Positions 1 to 6,407 of a stretch of DNA of 11,086 nucleotides are shown here, in pieces. The notes under the pieces were generated by a model. It ran no database searches and was not told where the DNA came from. It saw nothing but the letters and a program-made list of their open reading frames with translations. This stretch comes from Thalassiosira profunda (lineage: Eukaryota; Bacillariophyta; Thalassiosirophyceae; Thalassiosirales; Thalassiosiraceae), in assembly GCA_036939355.1 (NCBI GenBank), contig JALLAP010000683.1:1-11086 (forward strand), given 5' to 3'. The position numbers were made by a program, and so were the translations under genes. Within the stretch, counting starts at the first letter, position 1; the number at the start of each line of letters is the position of its first letter.

Positions 1-2
1 TT

Positions 3-659
3 AACGATTACGCCGTCATTTTGGCAAAGAACGGCAGAATGGACGACGCCCTGGCGCGGTACGAGAAGTCACGCACGACGTACGAGCGAGCGCTCGACGG
101 TCTGCCCCCGTCCATGTCCTGGCTGAACCACGGAGAATCGGCGGCCAAGTGCGGATTCGACGTGGCGCTCATCAACTTGAACATTGCCTCGATCAAATCC
201 AAAAAGGGCGATGTGGTGGGCGCCATCAACTCATATGAAGTTGGAGTGCAGGGCCTGCGAAAGTACAAGGAGGAGCTCGAGTTGGCGGGCGACGAGGCGG
301 GGAAGAACAAAAACTCTTCGCACATGCGCCACCTCGTCTCGGCCCTTGGCCGCATCGGTTCTCTGAAGCTGAAGCAGGGCGACAAGAACGGCGCACTGGA
401 AGCCTACGCGTCCCTGTTCAAAGAGGTGGACAGCAGCCATAGCCCCGTGGCCTCGCGGCTGGAGAAGGCCAAAGCACACATCAAATGCGCAACCATCTAC
501 CGCTCTGCCAGGGAGAGGGATGACAAGAAGCACGCCATCATACACCTTCGCGAGGCGTTGACGATGTACACAGACTTGTACGGGGCAAAGCACAAGGACA
601 CTGTCGCGGTGGCGACGTCATTAAAGCAGTGGCTGGAGGAGGAGCACCACGCTCGATGA
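3..659 (+). CDS. TPR-repeat protein, kinesin-light-chain-like (5' partial)
   Basis: The frame is open to the left edge and ends at TGA 657-659, leaving 218 residues of the C-terminal part; the true start lies outside the window. The protein is helical, with tetratricopeptide-like units at about residues 1-35 (NDYAVILAKNGRMDDALARY), 53-90 (ALINLNIASIKSKKGDVVGA), 110-142 (LGRIGSLKLKQGDKNGALEA) and 155-212. The last unit carries the AL..Y...YG..H.DT pattern common in kinesin-light-chain/NPHP3-type TPRs. TPR arrays are protein-interaction scaffolds, so a specific partner cannot be inferred. No signal peptide or membrane segment is visible in the part present. It converges on the glycosyltransferase gene, with 66 bp between the two stop codons. 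Confidence 0.8.
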   Translation, partial: NDYAVILAKNGRMDDALARYEKSRTTYERALDGLPPSMSWLNHGESAAKCGFDVALINLNIASIKSKKGDVVGAINSYEVGVQGLRKYKEELELAGDEAGKNKNSSHMRHLVSALGRIGSLKLKQGDKNGALEAYASLFKEVDSSHSPVASRLEKAKAHIKCATIYRSARERDDKKHAIIHLREALTMYTDLYGAKHKDTVAVATSLKQWLEEEHHAR

Positions 660-725
660 TAGCTAGTACAGCAGTATCATTTGTACATTCATCTCGAAAC
701 ATCCGTTTGCATGATGTATGTCGGT

Positions 726-2264
726 TTAGCAGACGTCTGCCTTGTAGTCGTCTAATGCCATGTTCATCAGCGGCATTAGATGGCAAAGCATGAATCCTGT
801 GCGCAGTTGCTTCCTGTCGGCAGAGGATTCCAGCTCCTTTGCCAGGGCGTCCACGTCCAACTTCAGCGGCTCTCTGTCGCAGCGGAAGAAATCGTGTGGC
901 ATCTTCCGTTTGGCGAACTTGTGTCCACCGAGATTGTAGTTTTGGCAATAGTGAAGGAACGTCGGCAGTCCACCATTGCCCGCAATTCCCTTTGCTGGAG
1001 GATCGACATCGCCGCCATAACTCCCGTAGCCGTACGAGTTCAAGCGTCGCAACGTTTCGGTAGGAAGATTGTTGTGTGTGGCTCCCTCGCATACGCTCCG
1101 TTCGGAGTGTTCTTCGCCATCCTTCGCATACTCATCGATCCACATCCAGCTCTCCGTACTCGAAAACGTCTTTGGGTCGGATACCATGTAGCTCGACGAC
1201 AAGGCGAAATGGAGTTGCATGTCCGCTGCGCTCATTGTAAAGCCGAACATCTCTGCCAGCAGCTTCTCATATTGCGCGTGCACCCGCGGTGTAAAGTCGT
1301 GCCATCGGGGAAGCAACTCGGCCCAATCTGATGTGGTTGCGAGATAGACGGGCCCCACAGCAAAATGCTTGTCTGCGGATTCTTTCGTGGTGTATGCCCC
1401 GTTCCCACTCTTCGGAGGCACATTCAAGCACGGAGAGCCAGCACCGCAGACAGCAGTGAGATTGAATTGACGAAAGTCTTTGCCCGCTTTTGCCGTCCCC
1501 GCATTCGCCCACACGGCGCCAATGCCGAAGTGCTGCCCAGCCGCCACTCCACGCGTCACCCGCGGTGGGAGCTTCGGCAGATTCTTCCGTCGCAGCAACA
1601 ACGGCCTCCCGTGCGCGTCCACGTATTCCTCCAGATCGCGATAGCCCTCCCTCTCGACGGGCACGGCCGTCAGGCCCTCGCCCAGAGTCGGCAGCACCGG
1701 ACGCAATGCCATCATGTCGGGATCTACTAGTGCCACAACCGGCTCCTCCAGGTTCGTATTGTTCCGTATCCAATGGAGCATTCCGCCAGGCTTGTTGCTG
1801 TACTTGTAGTTCTTGCCGCCCAATGCAAACGAGGGGGTGAAATGCACTCCCAATCTCTCGTTCGCTGGATGCCGCCGAATCTTCTCGAGCTCCAACCGTA
1901 TCGCCTCTTCTTGCGCCGGTGTGCATCCCGAGGCGATGCGGGTGACGCGTCCCAAATGGCCCGCTCTGCGAAGGGAGTACCAGGACGCGATGCTCTGCCA
2001 GTGCTGGTAGCCCGAGCAATCCGTACTAAAGACGATATGCACCTCTTTTGAGGATTGGTCGCCAATCTGATTCTCGCGATGTGCAGCGCCGGCTTCACTG
2101 CTCGCCCCGCCTAGTCCTCCACCCACCAGTGTATTTGCAGCCGCATCGAGATGGTGCAGCTTGACAAAGCAGACAAAGGAGACGGCCCACGCGATGGCGA
2201 GCAGGATCGCCAGGAGGCATGCAACGCGTGACAGCGAAGATCGTCCAGGGAGATGCCGATTCAT
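726..2264 (-). CDS. Type II membrane glycosyltransferase, hydroxyproline arabinosyltransferase / peptidyl-serine galactosyltransferase-like
   Basis: 512 residues from ATG 2264 to TAA at 728-726. A short basic N terminus is followed by one hydrophobic segment (about residues 14-35, LACLLAILLAIAW-type), the layout of a Golgi type II enzyme, and a low-complexity stem to about 73. The catalytic part starts at HIVFSTDCSGYQHWQ (76-90) and continues with a W.S.R.AG.LG.VTR block, then SNKPGGMLHWI (156-166) and VVALVDPDMM (176-185). There the D-P-D sits where this group has its metal-binding acidic motif. FLHYCQNYNLGGHKFAKRK (436-454) with conserved Cys/His closes the domain. Order and spacing match plant peptidyl-serine alpha-galactosyltransferase (GT96) and hydroxyproline O-arabinosyltransferase (GT95) proteins, so sugar transfer to secreted Ser/Hyp-rich glycoproteins is the likely role. 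Donor and acceptor are inferred, not visible. Potential N-glycosylation sites occur at NNT (168) and NLT (268). It is complete, with no frameshift seen. Confidence 0.8.
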   Translation of the reverse strand: MNRHLPGRSSLSRVACLLAILLAIAWAVSFVCFVKLHHLDAAANTLVGGGLGGASSEAGAAHRENQIGDQSSKEVHIVFSTDCSGYQHWQSIASWYSLRRAGHLGRVTRIASGCTPAQEEAIRLELEKIRRHPANERLGVHFTPSFALGGKNYKYSNKPGGMLHWIRNNTNLEEPVVALVDPDMMALRPVLPTLGEGLTAVPVEREGYRDLEEYVDAHGRPLLLRRKNLPKLPPRVTRGVAAGQHFGIGAVWANAGTAKAGKDFRQFNLTAVCGAGSPCLNVPPKSGNGAYTTKESADKHFAVGPVYLATTSDWAELLPRWHDFTPRVHAQYEKLLAEMFGFTMSAADMQLHFALSSSYMVSDPKTFSSTESWMWIDEYAKDGEEHSERSVCEGATHNNLPTETLRRLNSYGYGSYGGDVDPPAKGIAGNGGLPTFLHYCQNYNLGGHKFAKRKMPHDFFRCDREPLKLDVDALAKELESSADRKQLRTGFMLCHLMPLMNMALDDYKADVC

Positions 2265-2421
2265 CGGCGCCCCCTCTCCCTCTCGCCACCCCTCAACCGC
2301 CGGGCGAGCAATTTAGGCCGCCTGCAATGCACGGGACAGGGAGCCGCCTACCGAGGAGGGGGGCGGGGGGTGCAGAACCACCCGCCCAGATTCAGCTCCC
2401 CCGTCCCCCGTGCGCAGGTAT

Positions 2422-2439
2422 CTATCGTACCTATCGTAC
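2422..2439. repeat. Tandem 9-bp direct repeat (2 x ctatcgtac)
   Basis: Two perfect, adjacent copies of ctatcgtac lie at 2422-2430 and 2431-2439, inside the divergent spacer. They could be a paired protein-binding site or a simple slippage product; the sequence does not decide between them. Confidence 0.7.
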
Positions 2440-2453
2440 TTGGGAGTATCTCT

Positions 2454-2465
2454 CTACCTAGGTAG
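2454..2465. repeat. Perfect 12-bp palindrome ctacctaggtag
   Basis: The sequence is self-complementary over 12 bp and lies 15 bp to the right of the tandem 9-mer. It is followed by two imperfect gtgaaag units (2466-2480). Such a dyad could bind a dimeric regulator of the divergent genes; this is inference from location. Confidence 0.6.
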
Positions 2466-2622
2466 GTGAAAGTGTGAAAGTGCGAAGTTCGAACTACGGC
2501 AGGCACTCTCACAACTGCATGAACAGCGACGAAGCAAGAGCAAGCAGCAAAGCGCGGTTGTGTTGGTGCTGTCGGCCGACGCTGGAGGATCGGATAGCCC
2601 GAGTGGTTTGCCATAATTTGCC

Positions 2623-3060
2623 ATGGAGCGGGGTGGTCTATCCGAGGAGCAGCGGCGGCGTATCCAACTGAACCGGCAGCGGGCTCTGGAGAGGAAAAAA
2701 TCTGGACCACCCGGAGGCGTTGGCAATAATGCGGCCGATGGAAATCCACCCAGCGAGAACTTTGGGGGTGGTGGTATAGTGGCGGCGGGCGGGATCGATC
2801 AATCAACTGCCGGCTCCTCCAACAACAACAGCTGGGCGGTGCAGTCCTGCAATGACGCCGTCTCCGGTGCAGGCGGGTTTCTAATACCGGAGGGGATGAG
2901 GCGAAACAAAACAACAAAACTAACACAATTCCCCTATGCTGTCCCAATCAGTACTGTGCACATCCAGAATGCACGCAGTAGACGCCGGAAAAGAGCTCAT
3001 AGTTCCAATCCGCACGGCTCTCAAGTGACGGTGGTCGGCCAATGCGGCGCTCCCAGCTAG
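2623..3060 (+). CDS. Short ORF with one N-terminal RPA32-binding-like motif (first exon or gene fragment)
   Basis: ATG 2623 is in a good context (gccATGG). Residues 6-25 (LSEEQRRRIQLNRQRALERK) match the RPA2-binding motif at the N terminus of SMARCAL1/HARP, and match the five motifs of the SNF2 protein at 7703 in the same order of key residues (E-E-Q-R, N-R, A-L, K). The following residues, about 27-85, are Gly/Asn/Ser-rich and look disordered. From about codon 90 the frame loses coding character. A sequence resembling an intron 3' end (ctaac, then a pyrimidine-rich stretch, then cag) runs to 2949, and the rest of the ORF is antisense to the HA-repeat gene, so the C-terminal 35 or so residues are probably not real. 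It may be exon 1 of a spliced gene, a small RPA-binding protein or a relic. The motif is clear; the gene model is not. Confidence 0.45.
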   Translation: MERGGLSEEQRRRIQLNRQRALERKKSGPPGGVGNNAADGNPPSENFGGGGIVAAGGIDQSTAGSSNNNSWAVQSCNDAVSGAGGFLIPEGMRRNKTTKLTQFPYAVPISTVHIQNARSRRRKRAHSSNPHGSQVTVVGQCGAPS

Positions 3061-5173
3061 CAGAGATGTGATGGTGGTCCTCCGGATAGTCTAGGTACCA
3101 CACGTGCACGCCCTTGAGGCGTTTCTGTCGAACGATGTTGATGAGCTCTTTCAGCTTCGCCTGCTGACGAGGATCGGGTTCTTTCCGATGCGCCAAATTG
3201 GTTCGAACAAAATTGATGCTCTCATAGTTTGCAGAGCAAGCATTGACAAAATCGTTCATCTTCTTCTGCTCGCTCTCCACTGGCTCGCCATTGTGCTCGT
3301 GCTCGTCTTTCTCTTCGTCAATGGCGACGTTGTTGCCCTTTCGCAGCGAAGTAAACGTTGCGTCCGGCCTGCAGTCCGACAAAGAATCGACCATCACATC
3401 CACAGTGTCAGGCACAGTGCCGTACGTCACCAAAAGATCGTGCATGCACTTCGTTTCGACACGATGCTCACGATTGCGGCGGTCTGGCGGATCGAACTCG
3501 AATCCAATCGCGTTCAGATCAGCCAAAATCCACTTTGGAATCGGCTCTTCTTTGCGGTACCTCTTCCTCAAAGCGCAGACAAAGGTCCAGATTGACTTGA
3601 GCTCGTCGCTCGTTGTCACGCTTGGGTGTGGGATATGGCAGTGTTGGCGGTTGGTGCGTTCGTAAAATGCCTGCATGATTGCAACGTAACGCTTGTGCGC
3701 CGGGTCTTTGTAAACCCAGTCGAAACCAATGCGCTCTAGCTGCTCTAGACGCTCATCGGTCATGTCGCTGCGCTTGCCCTCGTTCCGCAGTCTGTACTGC
3801 TGGCGCTGGGTGCTCACCCACCTCCCGAGCCGCGAGTCCTCGGCGTACTTTTGTGGCACGTTGCAGTTGCCCTCCTCCGCTCTGTACTCCTTCAGTCTCG
3901 TCAACATGTCGTCCCACTGCTTTCCTTTGGCGTCCCAGACGAAACCAATGCCCTCCAGTTCCAACACGCGCTCGGGCGTCATTGAACTGGGCTTGCCCTT
4001 GATCCGCAAATTGTACTGCACGCGTTGTTTGCCGACCCACCTCCCAAGCTGTTTGTCCTCTGGATAATTGTATGGCACGTTGCAGTTGCCCTCCTTCGCG
4101 TTGTACGCCTTGAGGTTTGCAAACATCTTCCCCCAGTTTCCGCCGGTGGAGTTCTTTCGGGCCTTCTTCTTTTGGGGGGCCTCGTCGCTCTCGTCCTCGG
4201 ACTTGCGTTTCCTGGCCGCACGGGTCCGACTCCTATCCTGCGTCGCCAGGGACCAAACAAACCCAATGGAATCCAGTTGCTGCACCCGCTCGGGCGTCAT
4301 CTGGCCGTGGTTCTGGTCCTCCAGCCACTTTTTGTAGTGCTTGCGTTGGGTGCGGACCCATTCACCGAGCTGCTTGTCCTCTGGATACGTTTTTGGCACG
4401 TTGCAGTTGCCCTCCTCCTCCTTGTACTCCTTCAATCTCATCAACATTTCGTTCCACTGCTCTCCTTTGGGGTCCCAGACGAATCCAATGGAATTCAGTT
4501 GCTGCACCCGCTCGAACGTCATCTGGCCATTGTTCTGGTTCTCCAGCCACTTTTTGTAATTCGCACGCTGGTTCATGGCCCACGTCCCGAGCTGCTTGTC
4601 CTCTGGATACTTTGCTGGCACGTTGCAATTGCCGTTCACCTCTTTGTACGCCTTGAGGTTTGCAAACATCTTCCCCCAGTTTCCGCCGGTGGAGTCCTTA
4701 CGGGCCTTCTTCTTTTGGGGGGCCTCGTCGCTCTCGTCCTCGGACTTGCGTTTCCTGGCCACACGGGTGGCCCTCCCCGAGGCCCTCTTGTCCTCATCGA
4801 TCATCCCAAGAACATCGGAGTACCTGCCTTCAATCATTGCGAGCATTGTCTCCACATCACCACCCTCCTCCTCGATCGCAGCCAACTCCAACAGATAGTC
4901 TGCCTTCCTCTCCACCGCCACGCGCCGGCATTCCCGCACGTGTTCGAGCAATTTGCGGCGGTGGCGAATATTCTCCAGGAGTATTGCACGCCTGGCTTCG
5001 GCGCCCTCTTCCCCACCTGCTGCTGCGGACCGCACGTGGACCATTTCCCCTTGTTGGCCGAGGGGTGCCGAGCCGGCGGCGGGAGCGGGGGCGGGATCGC
5101 CGGGGGGCTCGCCGGGGGCATCCACCACAGCCCCGTCCTCCCGCGACGCGGACGCCGCGGCCGCGGGCTCCAT
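2948..5173 (-). CDS. Multi-HA (helicase-associated) domain nuclear protein with internal duplication
   Basis: 741 residues from ATG 5173 (ccaaccATGG, a strong context) to TGA at 2950-2948; an in-frame extension to 5233 has no ATG. Residues 1-60 are Ala/Pro/Gly-rich, and 57-125 are helical and charged, probably coiled coil. Two near-identical basic blocks (140-159 and 321-340, KRKSEDES...QKKKARK) look like bipartite nuclear-localisation signals. Five HA domains (PF03457 type) follow the pattern W...L..YK...GNCNVP..Y..D..LG.WV..QR..Y......M...R...L..IGF.W. They lie at about 165-234, 239-308, 346-414, 419-487 and a degenerate fifth at 495-563. The C-terminal 180 residues are unrecognised. HA domains were first seen as C-terminal parts of bacterial helicases and occur without a helicase in many diatom proteins. 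A nucleic-acid-binding role is likely but unproven, and no helicase motif is present here. It is divergent with the 5538 gene. Confidence 0.85.
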   Translation of the reverse strand: MEPAAAASASREDGAVVDAPGEPPGDPAPAPAAGSAPLGQQGEMVHVRSAAAGGEEGAEARRAILLENIRHRRKLLEHVRECRRVAVERKADYLLELAAIEEEGGDVETMLAMIEGRYSDVLGMIDEDKRASGRATRVARKRKSEDESDEAPQKKKARKDSTGGNWGKMFANLKAYKEVNGNCNVPAKYPEDKQLGTWAMNQRANYKKWLENQNNGQMTFERVQQLNSIGFVWDPKGEQWNEMLMRLKEYKEEEGNCNVPKTYPEDKQLGEWVRTQRKHYKKWLEDQNHGQMTPERVQQLDSIGFVWSLATQDRSRTRAARKRKSEDESDEAPQKKKARKNSTGGNWGKMFANLKAYNAKEGNCNVPYNYPEDKQLGRWVGKQRVQYNLRIKGKPSSMTPERVLELEGIGFVWDAKGKQWDDMLTRLKEYRAEEGNCNVPQKYAEDSRLGRWVSTQRQQYRLRNEGKRSDMTDERLEQLERIGFDWVYKDPAHKRYVAIMQAFYERTNRQHCHIPHPSVTTSDELKSIWTFVCALRKRYRKEEPIPKWILADLNAIGFEFDPPDRRNREHRVETKCMHDLLVTYGTVPDTVDVMVDSLSDCRPDATFTSLRKGNNVAIDEEKDEHEHNGEPVESEQKKMNDFVNACSANYESINFVRTNLAHRKEPDPRQQAKLKELINIVRQKRLKGVHVWYLDYPEDHHHISASWERRIGRPPSLESRADWNYELFSGVYCVHSGCAQY
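4101..4225 (-). repeat. Copy 2 of a 543-bp-period internal duplication (NLS and start of HA3)
   Basis: These 125 bp match 4644-4768 with only about three differences by eye, at a constant offset of 543 bp (181 codons). They encode the second basic block and the GGNWGKMFANLKAY start of HA3. The HA domains beyond are much more diverged than this junction segment. Confidence 0.9.
4644..4768 (-). repeat. Copy 1 of a 543-bp-period internal duplication (NLS and start of HA1)
   Basis: This is the partner of 4101-4225. It encodes the first basic block and the start of HA1. The preserved reading frame across the repeat shows that a unit of NLS plus two HA domains was duplicated in tandem within the gene. 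Confidence 0.9.
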
Positions 5174-5537
5174 GGTTGGGGGGTGCGCCGCGTCGAGCCG
5201 CGTGGATTTTGGATTTTGGTTCCAACCAGCCAAAGCAAGCGAAAAGCTTGTTGCTATTTCACTTCGACTTTTTCGCCTCGACCTGCCTGCCTCCCCTCAA
5301 ACCACTTCCACCCTCCGCGCCTGGACCAACCGTCGAACCTCGTGGCGTCACGACGCCCCCCGCCCCACGCCAACACCGCCCGACATCCCCGGGACCCGCC
5401 GCCGCCGTCCTACCGTCGCGCCTCCGATTTTCGCCTCGCCGCGGGGGAAAGGAGCTACGCATTCTGCCACTGTCATTGGCCGTTGCACCCCTCGTTTAGT
5501 ATTATCGACCCTGTCTCAGCGCAAGCAAACCGGCGCG
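5174..5537. promoter_or_regulatory. Bidirectional promoter region between two nuclear-type genes
   Basis: 364 bp separate the ATG of the HA-repeat gene (minus) from the ATG at 5538 (plus). The middle is C-rich on the plus strand (5280-5420). An inverted CCAAT box (attgg, 5475-5479) lies about 60 bp before the 5538 ATG. Both reading frames run open into the spacer, but without an ATG that improves either model. The promoter role is inferred from the head-to-head layout. Confidence 0.45.
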
Positions 5538-6407
5538 ATGATAAATAAAATATGCAGTGCATTGGTGAAGAAACTGGCCGATGCGGCGGCAAGTGCCTTC
5601 CCAAATGCCTCGCCCCTTGGGGTGTTGGATCAGACGGTTGAGGGGGAATTGGCTGTTGTCATCGTTGCAAAGTCCGTCGTGGTTGATGGTGGAGTGACAG
5701 TCAACCGCATCCTCCGCCCGCCGCATGCTTTCGCAAAAATGAAGCAGGCCGATCCGACGTTGGAGGATGCCTTGGAGGACAAAGATGTTGGCGTTCAGCT
5801 CCTGGCCTGGACCCCGGCTGAATACATACGAATGGAAGAGATTTGGGCGAAACAGGCAGAGAGGCGGGGCGATGATGCTCCGTTCACTTTCACGTACCAA
5901 TGCCAGCGGAATGTGCAAGCCACGATGGACGATTTCCTCGGCGAGGTTGAGGGTGCGGGGACTGACGACGAAGCCTCGCTGTCTGGGGATTTCAATGACT
6001 GTGATACCCGTGAATGTGATACCACATTCGACCAATACGACGAAGACGAGTGCGAATGCACCAATGCCAAGCAAGCCTCCGACAAGGCAACGCCCAAGGA
6101 AGTCTCGCCGACGGTGCCCCTAGGCCGCTCGAACAAGGCCAACACGACGCCGAAGAAGAAGCCGACCAAAAAGAAGCCTGCTAAAATTACGACATCGAAG
6201 AGGAAGGCCGAGGAGGAATGGAGCAGCGGTGACGAGAGCACAGCGCCGGCCTCGCCCGAGGAGGACTGCGAGGAAGAATGGGACAGCGGTGACGAGAGCG
6301 TAGCACCGCCCTCGCCCAAACTGACGGTCCCGAAGAAGATGGGCAAGAAAAGGCGCAAGTGCTTCGGCGAAGAAGGGGATCCCGATGATGAGGCCGGCTA
6401 CGACTAG
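5538..6407 (+). CDS. Hypothetical acidic/lysine-rich, probably nuclear protein
   Basis: 289 residues from ATG 5538 (gcgATGA) to TAG 6405-6407. I do not recognise the family. Residues 1-135 look folded: an amphipathic N terminus (MINKICSALVKKLADAAASA), a hydrophobic strand-like stretch ELAVVIVAKSVVVDGG (37-52), then WTPAEYIRMEEIWAKQAERR (91-110). Residues 136-178 are strongly acidic with a Cys/Asp cluster (NDCDTRECDTTFDQYDEDECEC). Residues 199-224 and 261-274 are Lys-rich and could serve as nuclear-localisation signals. Between them lie two 20-residue repeats, EEEW(S/D)SGDES.AP.SP, with SGDE sites of casein-kinase-2 type. This composition fits a chromatin- or histone-binding protein, which is inference only. 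The frame extends upstream to 4953, but that part is antisense to the HA gene and is excluded. Confidence 0.7.
   Translation: MINKICSALVKKLADAAASAFPNASPLGVLDQTVEGELAVVIVAKSVVVDGGVTVNRILRPPHAFAKMKQADPTLEDALEDKDVGVQLLAWTPAEYIRMEEIWAKQAERRGDDAPFTFTYQCQRNVQATMDDFLGEVEGAGTDDEASLSGDFNDCDTRECDTTFDQYDEDECECTNAKQASDKATPKEVSPTVPLGRSNKANTTPKKKPTKKKPAKITTSKRKAEEEWSSGDESTAPASPEEDCEEEWDSGDESVAPPSPKLTVPKKMGKKRRKCFGEEGDPDDEAGYD
6211..6330 (+). repeat. Two tandem 60-bp units in coding sequence
   Basis: Units 6211-6270 and 6271-6330 match at about 40 of their first 47 positions, then diverge. Each encodes one EEEW.SGDES.AP.SP block of the 289-aa protein. The length is a multiple of three, so the frame is kept. 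Confidence 0.8.

Larger units (their letters stand above)
2265..2622. promoter_or_regulatory. Divergent intergenic region (shared promoter candidate)
   Basis: 358 bp lie between the start of the minus-strand glycosyltransferase and the plus-strand ATG at 2623. No credible ORF is seen. The part near the glycosyltransferase is C-rich on the plus strand (2268-2310) and contains a G-run (about 2358-2369). The middle holds a tandem 9-mer and a perfect 12-bp palindrome, listed separately. The promoter role is inferred from gene orientation only; no TATA element was identified with confidence. Confidence 0.4.

Noticed and set aside
1267..2019. 250-codon minus-strand ORF inside the glycosyltransferase gene
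   Set aside because: It is a shadow frame of the glycosyltransferase, Arg/Gly-rich and without motifs.
2948..5173. HA-repeat gene as a helicase
   Set aside because: No Walker A, DEAD/DEAH or other helicase motif is present. HA domains occur alone here.
5174..5233. 20-residue N-terminal extension of the HA protein
   Set aside because: It would need a TTG start; the ATG at 5173 is in an excellent eukaryotic context.
4953..5537. Upstream extension of the 289-aa protein frame
   Set aside because: It has no suitable ATG before 5538, overlaps the HA gene antisense, and is Pro/Arg-rich low complexity.
4025..5548. 507-codon plus-strand ORF
   Set aside because: It is antisense to the HA-repeat gene, whose protein has clear domain repeats. 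The ORF is a by-product of its repetitive, GC-rich codons and shows no domain.
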